63,699 nt of DNA from UMGS1668 sp035447605 (GCA_035447605.1 DAOTHJ010000011.1:1-63699); one strand, 5' to 3'. Shown: positions 42,901 to 52,513, numbered from the stretch's first letter. The notes: a model not told the origin generated them from the sequence alone. A program made the numbers and translations.

Positions 42901-44205
42901 TTGCAGGGATTCGGAAAACACCTGAGTGGTGTCAAAGTGCCGCATAACAAGCATACGTCCGCCTGCGCGACGGAGGAGATGCCTGTTCCGGCCAGGGTGA
43001 TCATTCCGATGGCTCAAAGCATCGGGGCATCCTGCACGCCGCTCGTCAAGAAGGGCGATGCCGTAAAAGTCGGGCAGAAAATCGGAGATTCGGAGGCGTT
43101 CTTCAGCGTGCCGGTCCATTCCGGCGTATCCGGTACGGTCGCTTCCATCGACGATTTCGTCACGGCTTCCGGCGCCGTTTGTCAGGCCGTCGTCATCGAT
43201 ACCGACGGGGAACAGACTGTTTCCGAGGAGGTCAGGATTCCGGAATACGAGGGCAAAGAGGCGTTTCTGCGCGAAGTCCGCAATTCGGGGCTGGTCGGCC
43301 TCGGCGGGGCCGCGTTTCCGACGTTTATCAAGCTGAACCCGAAAAATCCGGACGAGGTCGATACCCTGATCGTCAACGCCGCGGAGTGCGAGCCTTACAT
43401 CACCTCGGACCTCCGCGCCATGCTGGAGGATACGGATCTGCTGATCGCCGGCATCCGCCGCGTCGCCAAAGAGCTGGATTTCAAAAAAGTCATCATCGGG
43501 ATTGAAGATAACAAACCCGAGGCCGTCGCGGCGCTCAAACCTTACTGCGACAGTCAGATTTCCCTGTGCATCCTGCCGTCCAAATACCCGAAGGGCGGCG
43601 AGAAAGTCCTGATTTACGAGGCCACCGGAAAGGTGGTTGCCGAGGGCCAGCTTCCAGCGGATGTCGGCGTCATCGTGATGAACGTCACTTCCGTCATTAC
43701 GCTGGAGACCTATTTCGAGACCGGCATGCCGCTCGTCAGCAAGCGCGTCACCGTCGACGGCGGCGCCGTGGCCGAGCCGAAGAACGTCCGCGCCCCGATC
43801 GGCACGCTCTATTCCGATCTGATCGCTTTCTGCGGCGGCTATAAGGAAAAGGCGGCCAAGATTTTGCAGGGCGGCCCGATGATGGGCATCGCCGTGCCGA
43901 ACGATAGCCAGCCGCTGCTCAAAAACAACAACGCCGTGCTGGTTCTGACCGCAAAGGAATGCGAAGCGCCGGAGCCCAGCCCCTGCATCCGCTGCGGCAG
44001 ATGCCTCTGGGTTTGCCCGTTTGATCTGATGCCCGCCGCCATCGATAAAGCGGTGCGGAACAGAGACGTGGAGCGGCTCCGGACACTTAAGGTCAATCTC
44101 TGCATGGAATGCGGCTGCTGCTCCTATGTCTGCCCGGCGTCGAGGCCGCTCGTCCAGCAAAATAAGCTCGGCAAACAAATTTTAAAGAACGGGGGAGGGA
44201 AATAA
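42901..44205 (+). CDS. rnfC: Rnf complex subunit C (NADH-binding, two 4Fe-4S)
   Basis: 434 residues from TTG 42901, behind GAGGAGGAA. VGLGGAAFPTFIKLNPKNPD is the nucleotide/FMN-binding region of RnfC. The C-terminus holds two ferredoxin-type clusters: CIRCGRCLWVCP (about residue 361) and CMECGCCSYVCP (about residue 400), the latter followed by the typical SRPLVQQNK. RnfC takes electrons from or gives them to NADH at the cytoplasmic face of the Rnf ion pump. It is the first gene of a compact C-D-G-E-A-B operon. Confidence 0.97.
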   Translation: MQGFGKHLSGVKVPHNKHTSACATEEMPVPARVIIPMAQSIGASCTPLVKKGDAVKVGQKIGDSEAFFSVPVHSGVSGTVASIDDFVTASGAVCQAVVIDTDGEQTVSEEVRIPEYEGKEAFLREVRNSGLVGLGGAAFPTFIKLNPKNPDEVDTLIVNAAECEPYITSDLRAMLEDTDLLIAGIRRVAKELDFKKVIIGIEDNKPEAVAALKPYCDSQISLCILPSKYPKGGEKVLIYEATGKVVAEGQLPADVGVIVMNVTSVITLETYFETGMPLVSKRVTVDGGAVAEPKNVRAPIGTLYSDLIAFCGGYKEKAAKILQGGPMMGIAVPNDSQPLLKNNNAVLVLTAKECEAPEPSPCIRCGRCLWVCPFDLMPAAIDKAVRNRDVERLRTLKVNLCMECGCCSYVCPASRPLVQQNKLGKQILKNGGGK

Positions 44206-44206
44206 C

Positions 44207-45175
44207 ATGGAGAATCTGGTTGTCACCTGTTCCCCGCATGCCAGAAGCGGCGAGACCACAAGAAAGATCATGATGAAGGTCCTGATCGCGCTGCTCCCGG
44301 CGGGCGCCTTCTCCGTCTATTTCTTCGGGATGCGGGCGCTGTATCTGATTTTGATCTGCGCCATCTGCAGTCCGCTTTTCGAGATGCTCTGGTGCTGGCT
44401 CATCAAGCGCCCCGATTCCACCGACGACCTCTCCGCCGTCGTCACCGGCGTGCTGCTTGCCTATAACCTGCCGGTCTCCATCCCGATCTGGGAGGCCGTG
44501 GCGGGCTGCTTCTTTGCCATTATTGTGATTAAGGAATTTTTCGGCGGCATCGGCCAAAACTTCATCAACCCGGCGATTGGAGGCAGGGTGTTTCTGCTGA
44601 TCTCCTTTGCGACGCGGATGACCGACTGGTCGGTCATCGAGGGCACCAAAGCCGCTGGGTATCTCAGCGCGGTCTCCTCCGCGACCAGCGACGCGGTCTC
44701 TTCCGCGACGCCGCTCCGGAGCGACACGGTGAACTTCTATGACCTGCTTCTCGGCAGAACCGGAGGCTCCCTCGGCGAGACTTGTGCGCTCGTTCTGATC
44801 GCCGGCGGCATCCTGCTGATGGCGATGAAGGTCATCTCTCCGATCATTCCGCTTACTTATATCGGCACAGCCGCGGCGGTCGCATGGCTCTGCGGCGAAA
44901 ATCCGATCTACCATATTTTCGCGGGCGGCCTGATGCTCGGCGCAATCTTCATGGCGACCGACTATGTCACCTCGCCGGCCACCAACAAGGGCAAATTCAT
45001 TTTTGCCATCGGCTGCGGCGTCATCACGATGCTGATCCGCATCTACGGAAACTACCCGGAGGGTGTCTCGTTTGCCATCCTCCTGATGAACATTGTGACG
45101 CCGCTGATTGACCGCGCGACCATGACAAGACCGTTCGGCGCGCTGGTTCCCGCGAAGGGAGGGGACGCCAAATGA
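44207..45175 (+). CDS. rnfD: Rnf complex subunit D
   Basis: 322 residues, ATG 1 nt after the previous stop. It is a membrane protein with about nine helices and the family elements PHARSGETTRKIMMKVLIAL, FGGIGQNFINPAIGGRVFLL and VSSATPLRS. Thr168 in SSATPL is the expected covalent FMN attachment site, though the usual SGAT reads SSAT here. RnfD forms part of the ion-translocating core. Confidence 0.96.
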   Translation: MENLVVTCSPHARSGETTRKIMMKVLIALLPAGAFSVYFFGMRALYLILICAICSPLFEMLWCWLIKRPDSTDDLSAVVTGVLLAYNLPVSIPIWEAVAGCFFAIIVIKEFFGGIGQNFINPAIGGRVFLLISFATRMTDWSVIEGTKAAGYLSAVSSATSDAVSSATPLRSDTVNFYDLLLGRTGGSLGETCALVLIAGGILLMAMKVISPIIPLTYIGTAAAVAWLCGENPIYHIFAGGLMLGAIFMATDYVTSPATNKGKFIFAIGCGVITMLIRIYGNYPEGVSFAILLMNIVTPLIDRATMTRPFGALVPAKGGDAK

Positions 45176-45729
45176 GCAAAAAGGAATTCATTAAGCCCAT
45201 CGTCGTTTTGAGCATCATCTGCATCGTCACCGTCGCGGCGCTGGCCGTCACCTATCAGTTTACGCTCCCGTATATCGAGGCGGCGAATGCCGGAGCGGCG
45301 GCCGAAGCCATGAAAGAGGTCTTTCCGGCGGAGGTGGCGGGCGCTTCGGAGGTCACGTTTGAAGCGGGCGATTCTTCCAAGATTGAAGAAGGAAGCAAAG
45401 TCCTTGATTATAGTCTTGTTTATAATGAAAGCCATGAGCTTGCCGGCGCGGTCGTCACGGTCGGCACCAAGGGCTACGGCGGAACCGTCAAAATGATGGT
45501 CGGCGTCGGAATGGACGGAGCCGTTACGGGCGTGACCGTTCTCGAACATTCGGAGACGCAGGGCCTCGGCTCCAGGGCCACGGTGCCGGAATACCTGCAG
45601 CAGTATATCGGGATGAAGGTCTCCGAGCCGGACCTCATCAGCGGAGCGACCATCACCTCGACCGCGGTGAAAAACGGTGTGCAGGCGGCGCTCGACTTTT
45701 TCGGAAACACGATCGGAGGTGAGGGCTGA
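45172..45729 (+). CDS. rnfG: Rnf complex subunit G (covalent flavoprotein)
   Basis: 185 residues starting at an ATGA overlap with rnfD. One N-terminal transmembrane helix (PIVVLSIICIVTVAALAVTY) is followed by an extracytoplasmic FMN-binding domain. The flavinylation motif LISGATITSTAV places the modified Thr at about residue 160. The FMN transferase ApbE that attaches the flavin is not encoded in this window. Confidence 0.95.
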   Translation: MSKKEFIKPIVVLSIICIVTVAALAVTYQFTLPYIEAANAGAAAEAMKEVFPAEVAGASEVTFEAGDSSKIEEGSKVLDYSLVYNESHELAGAVVTVGTKGYGGTVKMMVGVGMDGAVTGVTVLEHSETQGLGSRATVPEYLQQYIGMKVSEPDLISGATITSTAVKNGVQAALDFFGNTIGGEG

Positions 45730-46400
45730 TGAATAACTGGAAAACATTTACGAACGGGTTTATCCGGGAGAATCCGGTTCTCGTTCTTGTGCTCGGCACC
45801 TGCCCGACCATCGCCGTCACGACCATGGTCTCCAACGGCATCGGTATGGGCATCGCGGCGACGCTGGTTCTCATCTGCTCCAATATCGTGATCTCCATGC
45901 TGAGAAAGGTGATTCCGAATACCGTCCGTATTCCTTGCTTCATCGTGGTAATCGCGGGCTTTGTCACGATCGTTCAGTTCTTGGTCAAGGCGTTTGCGCC
46001 GGAGCTCGACAGTGCGCTCGGCGTGTTTCTGCCGCTGATCGTCGTCAACTGCATCATCCTCGGCCGCGCCGAGATGTTCGCCAGCAAAAATAATGTCTGG
46101 GCCTCCGCGCTGGACGGCGCCGGCATGGGGATTGGCTTCACGATTGCGCTGATCCTGATGAGCTCGGTGCGTGAAATCCTCGGTGCGGGGACCTGGCTCG
46201 GCTATCAGGTGCTTCCGGCATCGATGGATCCGATCGCCGTATTCCGGCTTGCTCCGGGCGGCTTCTTCGTCTTTGGTTTGCTGGTCGCGGCGGTGGCCTT
46301 GATTACAAGAGGTAAGGTCAGCCATAAAGAGGCCTCCGGCTGCATGGCCTGCCCGTTTTCCGCCCAGTGCGCAAAGGCTTCGGAAGGGGGCGATAAGTGA
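45729..46400 (+). CDS. rnfE: Rnf complex subunit E
   Basis: 223 residues, ATG overlapping the previous stop by 1 nt. It has six hydrophobic helices and the family sequence NGFIRENPVLVLVLGTCPTI, plus LPLIVVNCIILGRAE. The C-terminal tail has CMACPFSAQC, an added Cys cluster outside the helices. RnfE and RnfA are inverted-topology partners in the membrane core that share an iron-sulfur centre at their interface. Confidence 0.95.
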   Translation: MNNWKTFTNGFIRENPVLVLVLGTCPTIAVTTMVSNGIGMGIAATLVLICSNIVISMLRKVIPNTVRIPCFIVVIAGFVTIVQFLVKAFAPELDSALGVFLPLIVVNCIILGRAEMFASKNNVWASALDGAGMGIGFTIALILMSSVREILGAGTWLGYQVLPASMDPIAVFRLAPGGFFVFGLLVAAVALITRGKVSHKEASGCMACPFSAQCAKASEGGDK

Positions 46401-46996
46401 TGGCAAAAGAGTATCTTGCGCTGATTCTCGGCTGCATTCTGGTCAACAACGTCGTCCTTGCCCAGTTCATGGGCATCTGCCCGTTCCTCGGAGTCTCCAA
46501 AAAAATGGATTCCGCGGTAGGCATGGGCATCGCCGTCACCTTCGTGCTCGTGATGGCGACCGCCGCCACGTGGCCGTTTTATACCTATCTGCTTCAGCCG
46601 CGCGGCATGGCCTATCTGGAGACGCTCTCATTTATCCTGATTATTGCGGCGCTCGTGCAGCTCGTGGAGATCATCATGAAAAAATATACGCCGTCCCTGC
46701 ATAAGCAGCTCGGCGTCTACCTTCCGCTGATCACGACGAACTGCGCGGTGCTCGGCATCACGATTACCAATATCGACGAGACCTACGGCTATTTTCAGTC
46801 TCTGGTCAACGCCTTCGGCACCGGCCTTGGCTTCCTGCTGGCCATGATCCTGTTTAACGGCGTCCGTTCCAGGATCGACAACGCCGAGGGTATTCCGGAA
46901 GCCCTCAAGGGCATCCCGTCCGCTCTGATCGCCGCCTCGCTGATTTCGATGGGCTTTATGGGATTCTCCGGCCTGATCGAAGGCATTTTCGGTTGA
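46400..46996 (+). CDS. rnfA: Rnf complex subunit A
   Basis: 198 residues from ATG 46400 (TGATG overlap with rnfE; the in-frame GTG at 46397 is less likely). It has six helices with NNVVLAQFMGICPFLGVSKK and LPLITTNCAVLGIT, which carry the conserved Cys residues of the core iron-sulfur site shared with RnfE. Length and motifs are typical. Confidence 0.96.
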   Translation: MAKEYLALILGCILVNNVVLAQFMGICPFLGVSKKMDSAVGMGIAVTFVLVMATAATWPFYTYLLQPRGMAYLETLSFILIIAALVQLVEIIMKKYTPSLHKQLGVYLPLITTNCAVLGITITNIDETYGYFQSLVNAFGTGLGFLLAMILFNGVRSRIDNAEGIPEALKGIPSALIAASLISMGFMGFSGLIEGIFG

Positions 46997-47012
46997 GGGG
47001 AGGATAGAGAAG

Positions 47013-47912
47013 ATGTTGAATGATTATTTACTCCCTGTTTTGGTTGTCGGAGGGACCGGCCTCGTCGGCGGCGTCATGCTCTCCATCGCGGCCAAGTATA
47101 TGAGCGTTAAAAAGGACGAGCGCTTCGACAAGGTGCGCGAGTGCCTGCCCGGCGCGAACTGCGGCGGCTGCGGCTATGCCGGCTGTGACGACTACGCGCA
47201 GAAGATTCTGGAGGGCGCGCCCTGCAATCTCTGCAATCCGGGCGGAGCGGAGACGGCCGCAAGGCTCGCCGCCGTCATGGGCGTCGAGGAGGAGGAATTC
47301 GTCCCGAAATACGCCGTAGTTCACTGCGGCAAAAACTGTGAGCATACGCCGCTGGGTATGGATTATCAGGGCGTCCCGAGCTGCGAGGCCGCTTCCGGCT
47401 TTTTCGGCGGCGAGTACGCCTGCAAATACAGCTGCCTCGGCTTCGGGGACTGCGTGCTCGCCTGCGAGTACGATGCCATTCATGTCGTCGACGGCACCGC
47501 GGTGGTCGATAAATCCAAGTGCTCAGGCTGCGGCCAGTGCGTCAAGACCTGCCCGAAACACATTATCGAGCTGATCCCGTGCTCCAAGAATTATTATGTC
47601 GCCTGCTCCAGCAAAGATAAAGGCCCGGTGACGCGCAAAAACTGCGAGGTCGGCTGCATCGCCTGCAAAAAATGCGAGCGTATCTGCCCAGAGGGCGCCA
47701 TCACCGTCGCAGATTTCCTTTCCCATATCGATTATTCCAAATGCGTGAGCTGCGGCAAGTGCATGGAGGTCTGCCCGACCGGCGCCATCCGCAACTGCTT
47801 CACGGCGATCCCGGTGGAGGAACCGGCCGCCGAGGAAGAGATCCCGGTTGAGCCACCCGTCGCCCCGGCAGGGAAAACGGTGGATCCGCCGGAGGAGACC
47901 GGAACTTTTTAA
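47013..47912 (+). CDS. rnfB: Rnf complex subunit B (multi-cluster ferredoxin)
   Basis: 299 residues, ATG behind GAGGGGAGGA. After an N-terminal transmembrane helix come CLPGANCGGCGYAGC (a 4Fe-4S cluster), then a series of ferredoxin-like clusters: CLGFGDCVLAC, CSGCGQCVKTCP, CIACKKCERICP and CVSCGKCMEVCP. The end is a Pro/Glu-rich tail. RnfB passes electrons between reduced ferredoxin and the membrane core. It closes the operon and is followed at once by a strong terminator. Confidence 0.97.
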   Translation: MLNDYLLPVLVVGGTGLVGGVMLSIAAKYMSVKKDERFDKVRECLPGANCGGCGYAGCDDYAQKILEGAPCNLCNPGGAETAARLAAVMGVEEEEFVPKYAVVHCGKNCEHTPLGMDYQGVPSCEAASGFFGGEYACKYSCLGFGDCVLACEYDAIHVVDGTAVVDKSKCSGCGQCVKTCPKHIIELIPCSKNYYVACSSKDKGPVTRKNCEVGCIACKKCERICPEGAITVADFLSHIDYSKCVSCGKCMEVCPTGAIRNCFTAIPVEEPAAEEEIPVEPPVAPAGKTVDPPEETGTF

Positions 47913-47925
47913 TAAAAAACAAAAA

Positions 47926-47968
47926 AACGCTCCTGCCCGGAAATTCACCGGACAGGGGCGTTTTCTTA
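47926..47968. terminator. Bidirectional terminator after rnfB
   Basis: A 15-bp stem with one wobble pair and one mismatch (47926-47940 with 47948-47962) is flanked by an A-run on the left and TTTTCTT on the right. It can end rnf transcription and also stop minus-strand transcripts from the peptidase gene. From 47969 to 48203 I see no gene; the stretch holds only a GC-rich short inverted repeat near 48073-48097 (GCGGCTG / CAGCCGC). Confidence 0.85.
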
Positions 47969-48203
47969 TGGGATTGATACACATGCCGCTCATTGAAATG
48001 CGGAGACCATATTCCTTTAGCAGATTGGCTGAATGGACAAACCGTGTCGCTCGCTGCCATGCGGAGGCGGCTGTCCTTTTGCGGCGCAGCCGCTGAGGAT
48101 GAAGCCCTCCCGGTACGGATAAAAACCTTTGAGCGGGAGTAAATGGGTCTCTGATGCCGCCGGATTCTTTCTGCCGGCAAATCGGGAAAGGAAGATACGG
48201 ATT

Positions 48204-50369
48204 TCAGGTGCCGAAGAAATTCCCGAAACCGTTAAATCCGTCGGAGAAAAATCCGGAGCCGGAGGCTGAGCCGGTGAGCGTTTGGCAGTAGCTCCGGATC
48301 TGGCTTTCCAGCGTGGAGAGCGTCTCCGGATCGAACGGATCGCCGAGGTTTTCTCGCGCCAGAAGCTCCAAAAATCCCTCTCCGTTTTCGCGGCCGAGGA
48401 TCTCCTCATAGAGCTCCACGGCGCCGTCCTCATCCTCCTGAGAAAGGAAAAAGATCTCCGCGGAGGGCACCATCGAGGCGGCATAGCTGATGTAATAGAA
48501 AGGAGACTCGAAGGTGTGGGTGATGAAGACCCACTCCTCAGGGCTATAATGGTAGATGGCGGTGAGGCCGTATTCCTCGGCAAGCTGATAGTAGAGGGCG
48601 TTGATCTCGTCGAGCGTCATATTCGGATTCGCATAGAGCCGCTGCTGGAATTCATCCTCCATGCAGCCGGAGAGAATCGCGTGCAGCACGTTCAGCATTT
48701 CCTCCATGCGCGCGGCGTCGGCGATCTCTTCCCCGAAGATGCTGTCGTAATCGTTCATGAGAAGGAGCTCCAGCGTCTGGGAATCGATTTCGGCGACATC
48801 CGTCGAATCGGGCGTATCCCAGCCGTATGGCTCCCGGCCGTAATAGGAGGTATAATGCCCGAGCTCATGCGTAAATCCGGAGACGGAGCTCCAGTCCCCA
48901 TCCCAATTGTCGAAGAGGAACGGGGCGCCGAAAGAGGTGAAATAGGTGGTGAATCCGCCGGAAAGCTTCGTTTCGGAGGGCTCGATATCGTAGAGCCCGC
49001 AGGTCAGCATGTAGTTCATCGCCGTGGAAATTTTGGGGGAGATCTCCGCCGCGCAGTCGTAGATCTTCGGCAGCAGGTCGTCGGAGCCGTATTCCCCGGA
49101 ATAGAGCGAATAATAGTCAGTGTTGAAAGAGAGCTCGTAGATTTCCTCATAGAGCGGCGCGATATAGGTCTTTGTTGCCTGCTGGAAGGCTTCCGCGTCC
49201 TCCGGCGAGTAATCCCGCCCGTGCAGGTCATAGGCGTAGTCCGCATAGCTGTCGTAGCCAAGCGCCTGCGAGATCTCGTTGCGCACGCCCACCAGCTGCT
49301 GAAAGATGGGGCCCGTCTTCTCGTTGGTGGCCTTGCAGAGGGCGTCGTAAATCTCGTAATATTCCTCATCGCTCAGGGTGACGCCGTAGTCGCTGAGATC
49401 GTCCATCGTCCAGCTCTGACCGTTTACGACGACGGAGGTATCCTCGACCGCCACGTCGTAATCTTCGATCAGTTCCGCCTCCCGGACGCTGAGCTCCGCA
49501 ATCTCATCCGAGTTGAGCTTCGCGTACTGAAGACAGGATTCAAAATATTCGTCGCCCCAAAGATCCCGCAGCGCCTGCTCGTATTCGGTTCCGACCGACG
49601 CGCCGATCATGTCGTTGAATTCCGTCTCGAGCCGGTTGCTGGATTCCACCATCATCAGGTATTCCTGCTGATAGTAGTCGTTCGTGTAATCGAGGCTGGT
49701 GTAGACGTCGAGCAGGCTGTACATCGTCAGCATGTTGTTGAGCTGCTCCAGAATCTGTGCCCCGTATCCGGAAAACTCCTCCGGGCTTCCGCCGGCCTCG
49801 ATCAGCTCCGTAGCGGCGGAGATGGTTTCGGAAATCGCCTCAAAATCCGGCCGCGCATACACATAGTCGCTGAAATGCGTACCGGAGTGATAGATGCCCG
49901 ACGGATCGGATTCCGAATCGCCGGATTCCGCCGGCCATTCGGAGGCCCCGGAATATGGCTCCTCTTGGGAGACTTCCGCCTGTTCGGACCTGTATTTCAG
50001 AAAATTGGAGACCGTGAGCGCGCCGAGGACCACGATGCCGGTCGTCACGACCGCCATGGAGATCAGCACAAAAAGCAGCAGGCCTTTTCCGCTGCCGGCC
50101 TTTTTCTTCGCCGCCGGGGCCTCTTCCGCATGGGGCGGAGAGGCGGGCGCGGAAGGCTGAGGTTCGGGCGTCCGGTCAAGAACCGGGGTGCCGCAGTTCC
50201 GGCAGAAGCGGTCGCTTGCCGGCATGGTTTCTCCGCAGTTCGGGCAGCAGAAGGGCGCGGGCCCGGAAGGGGAGTCGCTTCCCCGGTCCGGCAGCGCACA
50301 GCCGCAGTTCGGGCAAAACTGATATTCGTCGCCGGATTCGCTCCGGCAGTTCGGACAAATCTTCGACAT
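48204..50369 (-). CDS. Zinc-ribbon / transmembrane / M3-like metallopeptidase
   Basis: 721 residues; the start at 50369 has GGAGG in front and begins directly with a zinc ribbon (SKICPNCRSESGDEYQFCPN). A second ribbon follows (CCPNCGETMPASDRFCRNCG). A Pro/Ala linker and one transmembrane helix (LLLFVLISMAVVTTGIVVL) come next. The remaining 550 residues are helical and carry FTHELGHYTSYY, an HExxH-type zinc-peptidase site, with a downstream E in TDVAEIDSQTLELLLMNDYD, which fits the M3 oligoendopeptidase family. The peptidase domain should be extracytoplasmic and the ribbons cytoplasmic. Such fusions occur in Clostridia; the substrate is unknown. A good promoter lies upstream. Confidence 0.85.
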   Translation of the reverse strand: MSKICPNCRSESGDEYQFCPNCGCALPDRGSDSPSGPAPFCCPNCGETMPASDRFCRNCGTPVLDRTPEPQPSAPASPPHAEEAPAAKKKAGSGKGLLLFVLISMAVVTTGIVVLGALTVSNFLKYRSEQAEVSQEEPYSGASEWPAESGDSESDPSGIYHSGTHFSDYVYARPDFEAISETISAATELIEAGGSPEEFSGYGAQILEQLNNMLTMYSLLDVYTSLDYTNDYYQQEYLMMVESSNRLETEFNDMIGASVGTEYEQALRDLWGDEYFESCLQYAKLNSDEIAELSVREAELIEDYDVAVEDTSVVVNGQSWTMDDLSDYGVTLSDEEYYEIYDALCKATNEKTGPIFQQLVGVRNEISQALGYDSYADYAYDLHGRDYSPEDAEAFQQATKTYIAPLYEEIYELSFNTDYYSLYSGEYGSDDLLPKIYDCAAEISPKISTAMNYMLTCGLYDIEPSETKLSGGFTTYFTSFGAPFLFDNWDGDWSSVSGFTHELGHYTSYYGREPYGWDTPDSTDVAEIDSQTLELLLMNDYDSIFGEEIADAARMEEMLNVLHAILSGCMEDEFQQRLYANPNMTLDEINALYYQLAEEYGLTAIYHYSPEEWVFITHTFESPFYYISYAASMVPSAEIFFLSQEDEDGAVELYEEILGRENGEGFLELLARENLGDPFDPETLSTLESQIRSYCQTLTGSASGSGFFSDGFNGFGNFFGT

Positions 50370-50397
50370 GACGGCCTCCAAACATTGTATTAGTTTT

Positions 50398-50426
50398 ATT
50401 ATATTTACTGATTGTGAAAATAGCAA
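50398..50426 (-). promoter_or_regulatory. Sigma-A promoter for the M3-like peptidase
   Basis: On the minus strand TTGCTA (50426-50421) and TATAAT (50403-50398) are 17 nt apart, 29 nt before the start codon. Its -35 box is one base from the -35 box of the opposite promoter. Confidence 0.7.
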
Positions 50427-50427
50427 G

Positions 50428-50456
50428 TTGCAAACACGGCCGATTTTCGGTATAAT
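50428..50456 (+). promoter_or_regulatory. Sigma-A promoter for the ABC-F gene
   Basis: TTGCAA (50428-50433) and TATAAT (50451-50456) have a 17-nt spacer. Transcription from here would give a leader of about 130 nt before the ABC-F start. Confidence 0.7.
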
Positions 50457-50549
50457 ACCCGCGAAGCAGTTATTCTACAAATTTCAATGGCCGCCCGCGG
50501 CGTTCCACCTAACGGCGATGGCCAATGATACCGCAATGCGTTGCATTTA

Positions 50550-50558
50550 TGGTATAAT
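50550..50558 (+). promoter_or_regulatory. Extended -10 element closer to the ABC-F gene
   Basis: TGG followed by TATAAT (50553-50558) forms an extended -10 box, 39 nt before ATG 50597. No good -35 box is seen. It could be a second promoter. Confidence 0.45.
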
Positions 50559-50596
50559 AGTCGAAGATTTTGTTTTAGAAAGAGGTGTGCGCCGGG

Positions 50597-52513
50597 ATGA
50601 TTGTGGATCTTGCAGGAATCGGCCGCAGTTTCGGCGCCAGAGAAGTTCTCCGGGACATCACGTTCCGCATCGAGGATGGCGACCGCATCGGCCTGATCGG
50701 CGAAAACGGCGCGGGCAAGTCGACGCTCCTCAATATCATCATCGGAGACCTCGAGCCCGACCACGGCACGATCTTTCGTGCAGAGGGCAAAAAAATCGGT
50801 TTTCTGCGCCAGGACAGCGGCCTCATCGGAGAAAATACCATTCTGGAGGAGCTCAAGCGGGTGTTTGAGCACGAATATGCCGTGGAATCGGCCATGCGAG
50901 AGCATGAGCATGCGATTGCCGCAGTGGAGCACGATTCCGCCGAATATCACCGTCTTGCCACGGAATATGAGATGCTCAAAAACGAATACGAATCCGCCGG
51001 CGGCTATCAGATCGACGTCAAAATCCGCACGATCCTGACCGGCATGGGTTTTTCGGAATTTGATCCGGAGACCAAGGCGGCAAGTCTTTCGGGCGGAGAA
51101 CGCACCCGCCTTGCGCTGGCCAGATTATTATTGGAAGAACCGAACCTTTTGATGCTGGATGAACCTACCAACCACCTCGACTTTCATATGCTGGAATGGC
51201 TTGAGGACTATCTTTCTGGCTACAAAGGCGCAATTCTGGCCGTTTCTCACGACCGGTACTTTTTGGATAAGACCGTCAAAACGGTTTTTGAAATGGAAAA
51301 TAAAACGGTTGTCCGCTACAGCGCCGGCTATACGGGTTATCTCGATCTGCGGGACGCGCGGATTGCCCGGCAGCAGAAGGAATACGACCGCCAGATGCGG
51401 GAGATTGCGAGCCTCGAGGATTTCATCGCAAAGAATAAGGCGCGCGCCTCCACCACCAACCGTGCCCAGAGCCGCGAAAAGGAGCTCGACCGCATGGAGC
51501 GGCTTGAGCGGCCGGTTCCGCCGGAGAAGCCGCCGAAATTTTCGTTTCCGTTTGAGCGCGATCCGGTCAAGGACGTGCTGATTGTCGAAGGGCTGGAGCT
51601 TTCCGTCGACGCCGGAGACGAGGAGAAGATCCTCTGCCCGGAGATCGACCTCACCATCCGCCGGGGCGAAAAAGTCGCGATCGTCGGGCGCAACGGCGTG
51701 GGGAAGAGTACGCTGCTCAAGACGCTGCAGGGCATTCTGCCGAATAAAAAGGGCATCGTCGAGTGGGGCAGGAACGTCAAAATCGGTTATTACGACCAGA
51801 ATAACGCCACGCTCCATGAGGAAAAAACGATGCTGGAGGAGCTCTGGGACCGTTATCCGCGCAGCGACGAGCTGACACTCCGCTCGGCGCTCGGCCACGT
51901 CCGGCTCACCGGGGAGAACGTCTTTAAAAGAATCGCCGTTCTCAGCGGCGGCGAGCGGGCGAGGCTCTCCTTCGCGGCGCTCTCGCTCTCCGGTGCAAAC
52001 GTCCTCGTTCTCGACGAGCCGACGAACCATATGGATATCCCCTGCAAGGAGGCGCTGGAGCTGGCCCTGCGGGAATATCCGGGCACCATTCTGATGGTGA
52101 GCCACGACCGCTATTTGCTCAACCATGTGCCGACGCGCATCATCGAGATGTTCCCAGACAACATGATCAGTTACGACGGCGTCTACGACGATTATCTCGC
52201 GAAGCGGCAGGGGACGGAGCCTTCCCAGAAGGCGAAAAAGGAGCAGAATCCGAGCGAAAATCAAGCCGCCTTCTATAAAACAAAGCAGCAGAAAAGCGAG
52301 GATGCAAAACGCCGCACCGCCATCAAGAGGGCGGAGGAGGCGATCGCCGCGGCGGATCAGCGCCTCGCGGAGATCGATTCGTTGATGGCGCAGCCGGAGA
52401 TTGCCGCCGACTATCTCCGAATGAGCGAGCTCTGCGCCGAAATGGAGGAGCTCAAAAGCAGCCAGTCCGCATGGATAGATGAATGGGCCGCATGGATGGA
52501 GGAAGAGACATGA
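50597..52513 (+). CDS. ABC-F family ATPase
   Basis: 638 residues from ATG 50597, 9 nt after AGAGGTG; an in-frame GTG at 50585 overlaps the ribosome site. It has two nucleotide-binding domains: Walker A GENGAGKST (about residue 35) and GRNGVGKST (about 364), signatures LSGGERTRLALARL and LSGGERARLSFAAL, and two DEPTNH boxes. A charged linker lies between the domains and a coiled coil at the C-terminus. There are no membrane helices, so it is a soluble translation-type ABC-F protein, acting on the ribosome. The subfamily cannot be fixed by eye. The stop overlaps the next start by 4 nt. Confidence 0.93.
   Translation: MIVDLAGIGRSFGAREVLRDITFRIEDGDRIGLIGENGAGKSTLLNIIIGDLEPDHGTIFRAEGKKIGFLRQDSGLIGENTILEELKRVFEHEYAVESAMREHEHAIAAVEHDSAEYHRLATEYEMLKNEYESAGGYQIDVKIRTILTGMGFSEFDPETKAASLSGGERTRLALARLLLEEPNLLMLDEPTNHLDFHMLEWLEDYLSGYKGAILAVSHDRYFLDKTVKTVFEMENKTVVRYSAGYTGYLDLRDARIARQQKEYDRQMREIASLEDFIAKNKARASTTNRAQSREKELDRMERLERPVPPEKPPKFSFPFERDPVKDVLIVEGLELSVDAGDEEKILCPEIDLTIRRGEKVAIVGRNGVGKSTLLKTLQGILPNKKGIVEWGRNVKIGYYDQNNATLHEEKTMLEELWDRYPRSDELTLRSALGHVRLTGENVFKRIAVLSGGERARLSFAALSLSGANVLVLDEPTNHMDIPCKEALELALREYPGTILMVSHDRYLLNHVPTRIIEMFPDNMISYDGVYDDYLAKRQGTEPSQKAKKEQNPSENQAAFYKTKQQKSEDAKRRTAIKRAEEAIAAADQRLAEIDSLMAQPEIAADYLRMSELCAEMEELKSSQSAWIDEWAAWMEEET

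Noticed and set aside
48282..50393. A 703-codon plus-strand open frame opposite the M3-like peptidase
   Set aside because: The minus-strand frame carries zinc ribbons, a membrane helix and HExxH; the plus frame has biased, domain-free sequence. The frame at 58475-59950 opposite lysS is rejected for the same reason.
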